NCBI GenBank assembly: GCA_015060115.1
Contig: SUZB01000014.1
Location: 1-50,777, forward strand
Source of the DNA: Rikenellaceae bacterium
GTDB taxonomy: Bacteria; Bacteroidota; Bacteroidia; Bacteroidales; Rikenellaceae
Length of the DNA stretch: 50,777 bases
Reading direction: 5' to 3'
Shown here: piece after piece, positions 17,050-26,097 of the stretch
How positions within the stretch are numbered: the first letter of the stretch is position 1
Layout of the letters: each line of letters opens with the position of its first letter
Program-made: the position numbers and the translations under genes
Notes under the pieces: model-generated
Told to the model about the DNA's origin: nothing
Databases searched by the model: none
Seen by the model: only the letters and a program-made list of their open reading frames with translations

Positions 17050-19569
17050 TTACTTTACAAGCACGATATAGTCGCTGGCACCCAACGAACAGCTATATGT
17101 TGTGCCAAGCGTGAGCTTCTCGCCAGTGAGCAGATTTGTCCACTCGCCAGCCTCAGGGACATTTACATTGGTGGTAGAGGCAGCGTTGTTGAAGTTGGCA
17201 ACAACGATAACCCTATCCATAACAAGCACCTTGCCACCCATATTTGAGTCGCCAACCTGCCAAGTGTGTACGGTGAGGTTATCCTGACCATAGTACTCCT
17301 CGTTCGCGGTACGCCAAGAGATAATCTTCGACAAAGCATCGTACAACGCCTTGCGGTTGGCATCCTCGAAGTAGTTCCAGCGCACAGGCTTACGACCAGT
17401 ACGGCCATTCTCCTCGATAGATACATCGTAGCCAAGCTCGCCAAACTGCCACATCATCTTAGGATAGGGCGTGAGGAAGTGGAAGGCATAGATGGCCTGC
17501 AAACGCTTGGTGAGCACCTCCCAAGGCTTAGCCCAAGACTGCGCATACTTAACGGCATCGTAGGCGATACGCTCCTCGTCGTGTGTCTCGATGTTGTTGA
17601 TGCGACCTCTCTTAAAGTCGGAGAAGCTGCTGCCTGTAAAGCCGAGTACCGACTGCTTGTAGCCACCACGCTGGTTGTTGTTCCAGCAGAGTGCGCCTAC
17701 CGAGTCGTAGAGCTCATTCTCCTCCTTCTGGTCGCAGAAGTGCTCGAAGATGATATATGCATCCTCGTCTACCTCGCGGATAGTCTCGGCATAGTGCTTC
17801 AAGATGCCGACACGCTGTGCCGAGTAGCCACCTGCATCGTAGTTGCTGGGGTTCTGCACAAAGCCCTTAGTAAGGTCGAAACGGAAACCATCGATATTGT
17901 ACTCCTCCAACCAGTACTCAAGGACATCGTCGAAGTAGTTTACGGTCTCTGTATATGTGTGGTTGAAGTCGTGGAATACGCTCCAGTTGTGGGGTGCATC
18001 GACATTGAAGAAGGGGTTATCCTTCGCGGTCTTGTTTACGCCACCATCCCACCACATCTTGGCGTAGGGGAATTGGCCGGTAGCGTGGTTGAATACCACA
18101 TCGACAATCACGGCAATACCACGCTTGTGGCACTCGTCGATAAACTCCTTATACGCCTTATCGGTACCGTATGCCTTATCCGTAGCGAAGTAGAAGCAGG
18201 GGTTGTAGCCCCAAGAGTCGTTGCCATCGAACTCCTGAATAGGCATAAGCTCAATGGCATTTACGCCCAAGGTCTCAAGGTAGTCGAGCTTGGCGGTTAC
18301 GGCATTGATAGAGCCCTCCTCGGTAAAGTCGCGGACGAGCAACTCATAGATTGCCAATGAGTTCTCGGCGGGGCGCTCATAGTTCGTAGCGCTCCAAGTG
18401 TACTCCTCAGGGTTAAGCTCAAATACCGAAACAATATCCGAAGTGAGCTGTGCGGGGTACTCCTTAAGGTTGGGGTATACCGTAGCTGAGATCCACTTAT
18501 CGTTCCAGGGGTCGAGAATCTTCGTTGCATAGGGGTCGCCAATCTTGATGGTGCCATCTACGAGGTACTGGTAGCCATACTCAACGCCCTCCTCAAGACC
18601 CTCTACGGTGGTCCAGAAGTAGTTGCCATCGCGCTTCATCATATACTTGTTCGAGGGGGCATAGTCGTTGAAGTCGCCAAGCAATACCACCGACTCCTTA
18701 CCGGGAGCAAAGAGCACGAAGGTAGCCTCGCTACCGTTGATGTTGACGCCATTATCTGCATCTGCGGGGCGTGCTGCGGTCTCGGTATCGCCCAAGACAG
18801 CCACTGCGATGCTTGTCTCAACGCTGTTGGTGCCATCTGTTGCTACGGCCTTGAAAATCACATCCTCAGGCTCGGTAGGAGCGTAGGTGTAAGTGAGTGT
18901 TGCGCTACCTGTCTCAGCCACGGGAGTCTCATTTTTGTAGAGCTTGACATTTGTTGCTGCCTGCTGCTGCACCTGCACGGTGTACTCCTCGCCAACCTTG
19001 AGAATATCGCCGTGCGAGGGGGTGAGAATCCTTACTGTCATACCCTCCGTAGCAAGCTCGACAAAGATGTCGGCGCCGTTGTCCTTAACCTCGATAGAGT
19101 TGTCTGCCGAGCGGAATACAAAGGCCAGATGGGTGATTGTCTCGCCCTCCTTAACGCCATACCAAGCACGGGGGCCACCCTTGATAACATAGTGCCAGAT
19201 GTTGTCGTCTACGCGCTCCAACTTGCACTCAGGAATGTTGTTGCCCCAGTCGGCGAGGACATACTTCCAGTCGCCTGTCGTTGTGCTCTCCGAGGTGAGC
19301 ACGCCGGTGTGGGCATAGAGCTCACCGGTAAAGCCATCGGCAGCGGTGCCTGCGGTATTGAGAATTACCGTTACATCCTCGGTCATAGCCTCAGTTACAA
19401 ACGCAGGGTCGGTAGAGATAAGAGGCAGATCCGAGGGGTTGTCGGGTGTGGGGTTGGGGTTTACGGGGTTGGGGTTGTCGGGGAGGTGGAAGCCATCATC
19501 GGGATTGCCACAACCTACAACCGCAAGTGCTGCGAAGAGCACCATCAGCATAAGACGCAAATTTTTCAT
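17050..19569 (-). CDS. Surface GH13 alpha-amylase-family lipoprotein
   Basis: This 839-residue secreted glycoside hydrolase acts on alpha-glucans. A lipobox puts lipidated Cys20 before GNPDDG; acidic residues just after the cysteine fit Bacteroidetes surface-export signals. The order is a Pro/Asn linker, an N-terminal beta domain (about 50-175), an Ig-like domain (about 180-260), a CBM48-like module (about 270-370, LLGDFNDY) and the GH13 barrel. Barrel motifs are DVVFNH and GFRFDLTKG with nucleophile Asp565, IIFEHF with acid/base Glu609, and ETHDEE with Asp664. The usual NHD is THD here, as in some pullulanase-like subfamilies. No susCD genes are adjacent. It is a single-gene unit with its own terminator. 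Confidence 0.9.
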   Translation of the reverse strand: MKNLRLMLMVLFAALAVVGCGNPDDGFHLPDNPNPVNPNPTPDNPSDLPLISTDPAFVTEAMTEDVTVILNTAGTAADGFTGELYAHTGVLTSESTTTGDWKYVLADWGNNIPECKLERVDDNIWHYVIKGGPRAWYGVKEGETITHLAFVFRSADNSIEVKDNGADIFVELATEGMTVRILTPSHGDILKVGEEYTVQVQQQAATNVKLYKNETPVAETGSATLTYTYAPTEPEDVIFKAVATDGTNSVETSIAVAVLGDTETAARPADADNGVNINGSEATFVLFAPGKESVVLLGDFNDYAPSNKYMMKRDGNYFWTTVEGLEEGVEYGYQYLVDGTIKIGDPYATKILDPWNDKWISATVYPNLKEYPAQLTSDIVSVFELNPEEYTWSATNYERPAENSLAIYELLVRDFTEEGSINAVTAKLDYLETLGVNAIELMPIQEFDGNDSWGYNPCFYFATDKAYGTDKAYKEFIDECHKRGIAVIVDVVFNHATGQFPYAKMWWDGGVNKTAKDNPFFNVDAPHNWSVFHDFNHTYTETVNYFDDVLEYWLEEYNIDGFRFDLTKGFVQNPSNYDAGGYSAQRVGILKHYAETIREVDEDAYIIFEHFCDQKEENELYDSVGALCWNNNQRGGYKQSVLGFTGSSFSDFKRGRINNIETHDEERIAYDAVKYAQSWAKPWEVLTKRLQAIYAFHFLTPYPKMMWQFGELGYDVSIEENGRTGRKPVRWNYFEDANRKALYDALSKIISWRTANEEYYGQDNLTVHTWQVGDSNMGGKVLVMDRVIVVANFNNAASTTNVNVPEAGEWTNLLTGEKLTLGTTYSCSLGASDYIVLVK

Positions 19570-19831
19570 TTTGTCTAAAGGTATGTTCTATAAATTAGTA
19601 AATAAGCTATTCGTTGTTGGCTAATTAAGCCAGCATATCGCATACGATGCGCAAAATGCAGTGTAAAGTTACATCTTTTATTTTATAAAATAAAATTTTT
19701 TTTATCCGATAGGCTGTTTTTATACTCCGAGTGGCCTGTTTCTAATGATGAGTTGTAACCCCTATGCGAGCCTTTATATGCATGTAATATTCTTAATATG
19801 CAAGATTTATGCTTAAATTATTCCGCGGAAA

Positions 19832-19861
19832 TTGTCTTCTTCGAAAATTTCACTACCTTTG
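19832..19861 (+). promoter_or_regulatory. Distal promoter upstream of the lipoprotein gene
   Basis: TTG (19832-19834), a 19-base spacer and TACCTTTG (19854-19861) fit the Bacteroidetes promoter. It lies about 215 bases ahead of the ATG. Confidence 0.65.
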
Positions 19862-19946
19862 CTCGCGATTAGAATAAAAAGGTGTTCTAAACGGTTATCC
19901 AATATTACCGATTGAGTAACCTTTATTATGGAAATAAGAGTGAATG

Positions 19947-19977
19947 TTTGGGTCTTACAATTATTTGTATACCTTTG
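19947..19977 (+). promoter_or_regulatory. Proximal consensus promoter of the lipoprotein gene
   Basis: TTTG (19947-19950), a 19-base spacer and TACCTTTG (19970-19977) match the consensus exactly. The implied leader to ATG 20077 is about 95 bases. Confidence 0.8.
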
Positions 19978-20076
19978 CATTACTTTTTATATTATTGGGT
20001 GTGGCACTTTGCCAATATCCCATTTTGAACAAGCGACACGAATTTATTAAAATAACCAAATTAATTAACTTTTCTT

Positions 20077-21501
20077 ATGAAGAACATTTTCAAAATGCTG
20101 TTCGTTGCAATGGTTGCTTTTGTGGCAATCGCTTGCGAGAACGGTGAGGTAAACAACAATCCCAATGCTCTCGCTACGCCTGAGTTTACCTGCTCAGTAA
20201 CAGGCAATGCCATTATGGTATCTTGGGAGGCTATCGAGGGTGCAGCTTACTACGAGATTACCCTCACGAACAAGGCTACTCAGAAGACAGACGCTACTGT
20301 TTACCGCTTCGAGGACCTTGAGTACAACACCGAGTATACCGTAAAGCTTCAGGCTATCGCTGCTGATGCGGCAAATAACTCGCAGATCGCCTCTCAGAAG
20401 GTTAAAACTGAGGCGCTAACCACCGCTCAGTATACCGAGTACTTCCCCAAGTATGGTGCTGCCGCTACCGCTATATCTAACAATGGCCGTTGGGTTGTTG
20501 GTGGTAATGTCCAGTGCGGTTTTGTCCTCGACCTCTCGAAGGACGAGATGGTGGAGTTCACTTCTGCTGAGTTCTACGATGTCGCCGATGATGGTACTGC
20601 CGTAGGTGCAAGCTTCGAGAATAACGCCGATGGTAATGCTGCATTGCTCGTAGGCGACAAGATGGTAGAGATCGACCTCTCGTCTGTGGCTGTTAAGCAC
20701 GGTATGAGCTGCTGTACTGGTATCACCCCCGATGCTACCTATATCGTAGGTTGGTTCTGGGAGTACGACGAGGCTAACTCATACTTCGCTCAGCAGTATG
20801 GCGCTGTTGTCCCCTTCTGCTACGATGTGCTTAAGGATCGCGTAGTAGTTCCTACCGAGGGTGAGCGTATCTACAACGAGAACGCTGCAACAGCCATCAA
20901 GGCCGTTGCTCCCGACCGTACTTTGCTCGGCTATCAGCAGTCTCAGGGTATTCACTCTATTATCTGGGCTGACGAGAACACTCCTTATGAGTATGTTTAC
21001 TTTGAGTATGACAGCAGCTATGAGCCTGTGTTCAGCATTGGTGATAATCAGAACCTTATGTCTCAGAGCGGTCGCTATATCTATGGTAAGGCTACCGATT
21101 TTGCTAATGGTCAGGCAACGATGCCCGCAGTCTACGACCGCGAGACAGAGCAGTTGCTCACCTTCGCAGGTGGCTCTGTAACGGCTATGTCGGATCAGGG
21201 TATTGCCTTTATCAATGATGTTCCCTACTACCTCGGTACTACCTCTTATGTCGTAGATATCAACAAGGGTGAGCCTTATGAGAATATTCCCTTTGAGGAG
21301 TGGATTTTCGACACCCACAAGGTAGATATCGCATCATTCCACCCCACAACCGATGAGACCGATGGCGACAACCTCTGCTTGGAGGCTGTAATCACCGTTG
21401 CTGTATCTGAGGATGGCACTAAGTTCGTCGGCATCACCAACACCAATCAGGGTTGGATGACCTATGTGGTTGATATTAATGGTCAGCCCAATTTGTCGTG
21501 A
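20077..21501 (+). CDS. Lipoprotein with fibronectin type III domain, function unknown
   Basis: I do not recognise this 474-residue protein beyond its domains. A lipoprotein signal ends at Cys20 (FVAIAC). Residues about 32-115 form one fibronectin type III domain (TPEFTCSVTGNAIMVSWEAI, then LEYNTEYTVKLQAI). The rest, residues 120-474, has recurring Gly/Asp-rich beta-type segments (ISNNGRWVVGG, DVADDGTAVGA, ITPDATYIVGW, VSEDGTKFVGI) that resemble the blades of a propeller; this is inference. It is likely surface or periplasmic. It is a single-gene unit with two upstream promoters. Its last coding bases form the left arm of a 3' element. Confidence 0.75.
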   Translation: MKNIFKMLFVAMVAFVAIACENGEVNNNPNALATPEFTCSVTGNAIMVSWEAIEGAAYYEITLTNKATQKTDATVYRFEDLEYNTEYTVKLQAIAADAANNSQIASQKVKTEALTTAQYTEYFPKYGAAATAISNNGRWVVGGNVQCGFVLDLSKDEMVEFTSAEFYDVADDGTAVGASFENNADGNAALLVGDKMVEIDLSSVAVKHGMSCCTGITPDATYIVGWFWEYDEANSYFAQQYGAVVPFCYDVLKDRVVVPTEGERIYNENAATAIKAVAPDRTLLGYQQSQGIHSIIWADENTPYEYVYFEYDSSYEPVFSIGDNQNLMSQSGRYIYGKATDFANGQATMPAVYDRETEQLLTFAGGSVTAMSDQGIAFINDVPYYLGTTSYVVDINKGEPYENIPFEEWIFDTHKVDIASFHPTTDETDGDNLCLEAVITVAVSEDGTKFVGITNTNQGWMTYVVDINGQPNLS

Positions 21502-21616
21502 TAGCGGCGCTACTATGACGCTTCAGTCGTGAGGGCGAATGGGAAATACGCACGAGTATGTCCCATCCGCCCTCTCTCGTGTCAGCGCCATATTAGCACC
21601 ACTCTGACGACAAATT
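21490..21616 (+). repeat. Stop-anchored 3' nested-hairpin element (copy 3)
   Basis: The outer arms AATTTGTCGT (21490-21499) and ACGACAAATT (21607-21616) pair perfectly. The left arm is made of the last codons of the lipoprotein gene and reaches its TGA stop. The inner stem is GAGGGCG, ATGGGA, ATAC paired with GTAT, TCCCAT, CGCCCTC, with two conserved internal mismatches (A-C and A-G). Confidence 0.8.
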
Positions 21617-21617
21617 G

Positions 21618-21745
21618 AATTTCTTGTGATAAGGGGTCATCTGCGACCTCTCAATCATTGCCCTGAATGGGAAATACTTCAAGTATGTCCCATCCAGGGC
21701 AATTTCTTTATCGAGGCCACAGCTAACCCCTTCTGACAAGAAATT
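21618..21745 (+). repeat. Second, tandem 3' nested-hairpin element (copy 4)
   Basis: It begins one base after the previous copy. The arms AATTTCTTGT (21618-21627) and ACAAGAAATT (21736-21745) are perfect, with AAGGGGT/ACCCCTT inside. The inner stem TTGCCCTG (21658-21665) with CAGGGCAA (21695-21702) keeps the same two internal mismatches although its paired bases differ from copy 3. Confidence 0.8.
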
Positions 21746-22018
21746 GGCTGATTGCTGACTGGATACAAGTCTATTAATGAGTTTAAGGAGTGTAGGGAGC
21801 TTAGGGATAAAGAGACGAAAAGGACGAAAGAGACGAAAGAGACGAAAGGGACAACAACGAAGTCGGCTATCATCTTTCTCTGTTATCTCTGCGTCTCTGC
21901 GTCTCTGTTGTCTTTTTTAAGACCTTAAGACCATTACGAGGTCGGGCATCACAAAGTCCTACTTGTCTTATTGTCCTATCGTCTTATTGTCCTAAAAACT
22001 CTAACAACTAAAAACTCT
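21746..22018. repeat. Nonamer-array island abutting the sulfotransferase stop
   Basis: No gene is seen. A tail GGCTGATTGCTGACTGGA is shared with 16682-16700. Units of the GAGTTTAAG type lead into GACGAAAGA nonamers, a core ACGAAGTCGGCTATCA (about 21850-21870) and complementary CTCTGCGT units. A second element follows with the core ACGAGGTCGGGCATCA. The CTAACAACTAAAAACTCTC heptamers run into the minus-strand sulfotransferase gene, and its TAG stop is part of the array. Confidence 0.7.
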
Positions 22019-23126
22019 CTTCAATCGTGTATCCCCACTGCTTGATAGCGTCGCTGCACCACTCATCAACAAGCGCTATGGTGCGCTCATCGTAGCGGTA
22101 CTTGTTCTTCTTAAAGCCACGCTTGGTGCCTACATAGGCCTCCATCTTCGCACGGATAGCTTCGAAGTCGCCCAACTGCAACTGCTTGTATATCTGCTCG
22201 GTATACTTTATGGGGTCGGCCTCAAAATCCTCGAAGCGCACCTCTACAAGGTTGCCCTCAGGGATTAGTTGCTTCTCCTCCTCGTAGCGCTCATAGAGCG
22301 CCTTATAGGTCTTGAGCACCTCCACCTCGTATGCCTCCTTGTCGAAGGGCTGAAGCGTGGTAGATGCGATGGTCTTTGTGAAGAAGTTGCGCGTAGACTC
22401 AAATACGGTATAAGGGTTGCGCACCAAGTAGATAAACTTGGCATCGGGCCACACCTCCAACAGCGCCTTGATGCGTGCGGTATGTGGCGGATTCTTCGAT
22501 AGGAAGGTTCGCTTATTTTGAACCTTTAGCGATATGCGCATCAGCTTGCGCTGTGCCTCCTGCCACTCCTTGCGCTCCTTGTCGGTTAGTCCGTTGAGCA
22601 GCAGCGCCTTATCTCTCCAATGCTCCATACGCTGGGGTAGCGACAGAAAGTGGTAGTGCGACAGCGGTGTCATATTCGACAGCGCCACCTCCTCCTCTTG
22701 GGGCACATCTACGCCTAACTCCATCTTATCTGTGGCGCGAGTATTGGGCATAAAGAGCTTGGTGAGTGCCGTAAAGAAGCCGTAGCCCCACAACATAAGG
22801 TGCGGAAATACGGTCTGATAGGTTGTGCAGTAGCCAAACTGCTCGTCCTGCGTAAAGATATTATGCACGAAGGTTGTGCCACTGCGCCAATGTCCGATGA
22901 TGAATACCGGCGTATTGCTGCTCTCTGCCTCCTTCGAAAGCCTCTCGTAACGGCGGTCGTTGATGCGGTAGAATGGCGACAAGATGCGCTGTATGCACTT
23001 CGTGAGGGCAATCTTTCGGCGATAGCCCCTCTCGCGCTCCACACCCTCCATAACCTTGTCGAAGGTCTTGCGGTCGGCACCTACCAAGGTGCTGATAGGC
23101 AGTTTCTCAAAGTTTAGCACTCCCAT
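22008..23126 (-). CDS. PAPS-dependent sulfotransferase
   Basis: This 372-residue cytosolic sulfotransferase transfers the sulfuryl group from PAPS to an acceptor. The 5'-phosphosulfate loop is GHWRSGTT (residues 78-85) and the 3'-phosphate site is VRNPYTVFEST (235-245). KNPPHTARI (211-219) and an acidic segment DVPQEEEVAL (140-149) are typical of the Sulfotransfer_3-type bacterial family. It is the last gene of an operon that makes PAPS and lacks PAPS-reducing genes, so the product is likely a sulfated metabolite. As recalled, the steroid sulfotransferase of Bacteroides thetaiotaomicron (BT_0416) sits in a cluster with the same gene content. The acceptor here is inferred, not shown. The gap to cysN is 3 bases. 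Confidence 0.88.
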   Translation of the reverse strand: MGVLNFEKLPISTLVGADRKTFDKVMEGVERERGYRRKIALTKCIQRILSPFYRINDRRYERLSKEAESSNTPVFIIGHWRSGTTFVHNIFTQDEQFGYCTTYQTVFPHLMLWGYGFFTALTKLFMPNTRATDKMELGVDVPQEEEVALSNMTPLSHYHFLSLPQRMEHWRDKALLLNGLTDKERKEWQEAQRKLMRISLKVQNKRTFLSKNPPHTARIKALLEVWPDAKFIYLVRNPYTVFESTRNFFTKTIASTTLQPFDKEAYEVEVLKTYKALYERYEEEKQLIPEGNLVEVRFEDFEADPIKYTEQIYKQLQLGDFEAIRAKMEAYVGTKRGFKKNKYRYDERTIALVDEWCSDAIKQWGYTIEESF

Positions 23127-23129
23127 ACG

Positions 23130-24557
23130 CTACTCCTTTAAGCAGATAATATCGAGGCCAGTGCGCTTTACCAGCTCCTCGCAGAAGCGGGCTACGGCAT
23201 CGTAATCCTCCACCTTCACGCCATACTCCGAGAGGCGTACAACTCTCTGTCCCTCACTCTTCGATGCCTCGTCCTCGCCGATAATCATGCCTACGGCCGA
23301 GGTGAAGTTCGTAACGGGGTCGATGATGATGAAAGCGCCAGTTTGGCGATTTACGGCATAGCTATCGAACATCAGAGGCGTAGCGGTAGTTATCGACACC
23401 TCCGAAATCTCGTTTAGGCGCATGCCCTCGCTCTCCACACGCTGTGCCGTGTTGATGTCGATGCGGTGGTGCACCTTGGTGATATGTGCACGAGTGGTAT
23501 TTGTCGTGTGCTTGATGTAGAAAGCCTTCTCCATATCGAGGGGTTGCTCGTCCATCCACACCATCATAGCGCGTAGGTGGTGGCCCACCGAGGGTTTGTC
23601 AGTGGGATGTACAAGCATCTCGCCACGCGAGAGGTCAATCTCATCTTCGAGCGTAATGGTTACGGACTGCGGTGCGAAGGCCTCCTCGAGGTTGCCATCG
23701 AAAGTTACAATCTCCTTAACGCGCGAACTCTTGCCTGAGGGCAGAGCAACAACCTCATCGCCAACCTTCACAACGCCCGATGCCACCTTGCCCGCAAAGC
23801 CTCTGAAGTCGAGGTTGGGGCGCAGAACATACTGCACGGGGAAGCGCATAGAGCGCATATTGATGTCTTGGTCGATAGGCACCGTTTCGAGGTACTCCAT
23901 CAGCGACTCGCCCTTGTACCAGGGTGTGTTGGCGCTCTTCTCCACAACATTGTCGCCCTCAAGCGCCGAGAGAGGTATGCAACGAAGGTCGGGAATATCG
24001 ATATTCTGCGCCTTGAGCCACGCCTTGTAGTCCGAGACGATGGCATCGAAGCGCTCCTGGCTGAACTCCACAAGGTCCATCTTATTTACCGCCAAGACGA
24101 GGTGGCGGATGCCGAGCAACGACACAAGGTAGCTATGTCGGCAGGTCTGCGTAACGACACCTGTGCGGGCATCGACAAGGATGATGGCGAGGTTGGCCGT
24201 AGAGCCTCCCGTAATCATATTGCGTGTATACTGCTCGTGGCCGGGGGTGTCGGCGATGATAAACTTACGACGATTGGTCGAGAAGTAGCGGTACGCAACA
24301 TCGATGGTGATGCCCTGCTCGCGCTCAGCCTTCAAACCATCGCACAACAGCGCATAGTCGATATGGTCGCCGGCGTTGCCCACACGCTTGCTATCGCGCT
24401 CCAAGGCCTGAAGCTGGTCTTCGTAGAGGCGCTTGCTATCGAACAAAAGACGACCGATAAGTGTAGATTTGCCATCATCTACCGAGCCTGCGGTAAGCAA
24501 TCTGAGCAAATCCTTCTGCTCGTCTTGAGCCAAAAATTCTTCTATACTTAGTGCCAT
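23130..24557 (-). CDS. cysN: Sulfate adenylyltransferase GTPase subunit CysN
   Basis: This 475-residue GTPase subunit drives ATP sulfurylase, which makes APS from sulfate and ATP with CysD. GTPase motifs are GSVDDGKST (residues 24-32), DTPGHEQY and NKMDL, followed by EF-Tu-like beta domains. There is no fused APS kinase domain; CysC is a separate gene in the operon. ATG 24557 is preferred to an in-frame ATG 30 bases upstream, because it avoids overlap with cysD and has AGAGAG ahead of it. Transcribed after cysD and before the sulfotransferase. Confidence 0.94.
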   Translation of the reverse strand: MALSIEEFLAQDEQKDLLRLLTAGSVDDGKSTLIGRLLFDSKRLYEDQLQALERDSKRVGNAGDHIDYALLCDGLKAEREQGITIDVAYRYFSTNRRKFIIADTPGHEQYTRNMITGGSTANLAIILVDARTGVVTQTCRHSYLVSLLGIRHLVLAVNKMDLVEFSQERFDAIVSDYKAWLKAQNIDIPDLRCIPLSALEGDNVVEKSANTPWYKGESLMEYLETVPIDQDINMRSMRFPVQYVLRPNLDFRGFAGKVASGVVKVGDEVVALPSGKSSRVKEIVTFDGNLEEAFAPQSVTITLEDEIDLSRGEMLVHPTDKPSVGHHLRAMMVWMDEQPLDMEKAFYIKHTTNTTRAHITKVHHRIDINTAQRVESEGMRLNEISEVSITTATPLMFDSYAVNRQTGAFIIIDPVTNFTSAVGMIIGEDEASKSEGQRVVRLSEYGVKVEDYDAVARFCEELVKRTGLDIICLKE

Positions 24558-24570
24558 AACTCTCTCATTT

Positions 24571-25476
24571 TTAGAAGTATCCCTCACGCTTTTTCTGCTC
24601 CATACTGCCCTCTTGGTCGAAGTCGATAACTCGTGTTGTACGCTCCGACTTGGTGGTTGTCATCATCTCCTCGACAATCTTCTCGATGGTGTCGGCCTCG
24701 GAGTCGATAGCACCGGTCAGGGGGTAGCAACCGAGGGTGCGGAAGCGCACCTTGCGCATCTGGGCACGGTCGCGTAGCTCCTTAGGCATACGGTCGTCAT
24801 CGGCCATAATAAGGTTGCCATCAATCTCTACGATGGGGCGCTCCTTGGCGTAGTAGAGGGGCACGATGGGGATATTCTCCATACGGATATACTGCCAAAC
24901 ATCCAGCTCTGTCCAGTTCGAGAGGGGGAATACACGGATGCTCTCGCCCTGATTTACGCGCGTGTTGTAGATATCCCACAACTCGGGGCGCTGGTTCTTG
25001 GGGTCCCACTGCTGGAACTCGTTGCGGAACGAGAAGATGCGCTCCTTGGCACGACTCTTCTCCTCGTCACGGCGAGCACCGCCAAACGCAGCATCGAAGC
25101 CGTGCTTCTTCAGCGCCTGCAGCAGCGCCTGTGTCTTCATAAGGTCGGTGTGCACCTTGCTGCCGTGCGTGAAGGGGCCAACACCCTCTTCGTAGGCCTT
25201 CTTGTTGTACTCGACGATAAGATTCCAGTTGTGCTCCTTGGCATAGGCATCGCGGAACTCGACCATCTCGCGGAACTTCCACTTAGAGTCGATGTGCATT
25301 AGGGGAAAGGGTACCTTGCCCGGTGCAAAAGCCTTCTCGGCAAGGCGTACCATAACCGATGAGTCCTTGCCTATGGAGTAGAGCATCACGGGGTTGCGAA
25401 ACTCTGCCGCCACCTCGCGAATGATATGTATTGACTCTGCTTCGAGAGCCTTCAAATGGCTTAAACTATACGACAT
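24571..25476 (-). CDS. cysD: Sulfate adenylyltransferase small subunit CysD
   Basis: This 301-residue catalytic subunit of ATP sulfurylase adenylylates sulfate. The PP-loop reads SIGKDSSVM, and the C-terminal region contains [14 protein letters not shown] and [13 protein letters not shown], both family hallmarks. ATG 25476 gives the standard N-terminus ([15 protein letters not shown]). A longer in-frame reading to 25671 lies within cysC and adds 65 unrelated residues, so it is rejected. The gap to cysC is two bases, which implies translational coupling in the operon. Confidence 0.95.
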   Translation of the reverse strand: MSYSLSHLKALEAESIHIIREVAAEFRNPVMLYSIGKDSSVMVRLAEKAFAPGKVPFPLMHIDSKWKFREMVEFRDAYAKEHNWNLIVEYNKKAYEEGVGPFTHGSKVHTDLMKTQALLQALKKHGFDAAFGGARRDEEKSRAKERIFSFRNEFQQWDPKNQRPELWDIYNTRVNQGESIRVFPLSNWTELDVWQYIRMENIPIVPLYYAKERPIVEIDGNLIMADDDRMPKELRDRAQMRKVRFRTLGCYPLTGAIDSEADTIEKIVEEMMTTTKSERTTRVIDFDQEGSMEQKKREGYF

Positions 25477-25478
25477 AG

Positions 25479-26084
25479 TTATATATGTTTTATTTTGGGT
25501 ATAATTATTTCGAGTACTCGCTCCACCGCCTCCTCTACCGTGAGGTTTGTGGTGTCGATAGCGAGGGCTGGGCTTTCGGGGGCTTCGAATGGCGATGTTA
25601 TGCCCGTAAAGTCCTTGATTTCGCCTCGGCGTGCCTTGGCATATAGCCCCTTGACATCGCGCCTCTCGCACTCCTCAAGGGGTGTAGCGACAAATATCTC
25701 AACGAAGTCTTCCTTGCCGATAATCTCGCGTGCCATCTCGCGAAGCTCGTTGGTAGGCGACACGAAGGCCGAGAGCGTAACGATGCCTGTCTCGGTGAAG
25801 AGCTTCGACACCTCGGCGATGCGGCGAATATTCTCTCGGCGCTCCTCCTCCGAGAAGCCCAAGCCTCGGTTGATGCCCGTGCGGATATTGTCGCCATCGA
25901 GGATGCGCGAGAAGATGCCCTGCTGGCTTAGGCGGCGCTCCAACGCTACGGCAATGGTGCTCTTGCCTGAGCCTGAAAGTCCCGTAAACCATACGGTGAG
26001 GCCTCGCTGTCGAAGCTGTTGCTCCTTCTCTTCGCGCGACTCCATCTTATCAAATATCGGGTGGATGTTCTCTTGCTGTTTCAT
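25479..26084 (-). CDS. cysC: Adenylylsulfate kinase CysC
   Basis: This 201-residue APS kinase phosphorylates APS to PAPS. The P-loop GLSGSGKST is at residues 35-43, and [16 protein letters not shown] and the serine segment VTLSAFVSP complete the active site. As a stand-alone kinase it commits activated sulfate to PAPS, the sulfotransferase donor. It lies between the permease gene (13 bases upstream) and cysD (2 bases downstream). Confidence 0.95.
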   Translation of the reverse strand: MKQQENIHPIFDKMESREEKEQQLRQRGLTVWFTGLSGSGKSTIAVALERRLSQQGIFSRILDGDNIRTGINRGLGFSEEERRENIRRIAEVSKLFTETGIVTLSAFVSPTNELREMAREIIGKEDFVEIFVATPLEECERRDVKGLYAKARRGEIKDFTGITSPFEAPESPALAIDTTNLTVEEAVERVLEIIIPKIKHI

Positions 26085-26097
26085 CTGCGTCTATGGT

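Larger units (their letters stand above)
19570..20076. other. Intergenic region between amylase and the unknown lipoprotein gene
   Basis: The left part is AT-rich and contains a perfect 20-base palindrome (TTTTATTTTATAAAATAAAA, 19676-19695) and a near-consensus minus-strand TAACTTTA (19664-19671) that may drive the amylase gene. The right part holds two tandem plus-strand promoters (19832-19861 and 19947-19977) and a leader of about 95 bases. No open frame here is convincing. Confidence 0.6.

Noticed and set aside
17266..18360. A 364-codon plus-strand frame under the GH13 gene
   Set aside because: The GH13 catalytic motifs are on the minus strand; this frame is low-complexity Val/Leu-rich shadow.
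25477..25671. N-terminal extension of CysD
   Set aside because: The extra 65 residues overlap cysC in another frame and are not part of CysD; ATG 25476 gives the family start.
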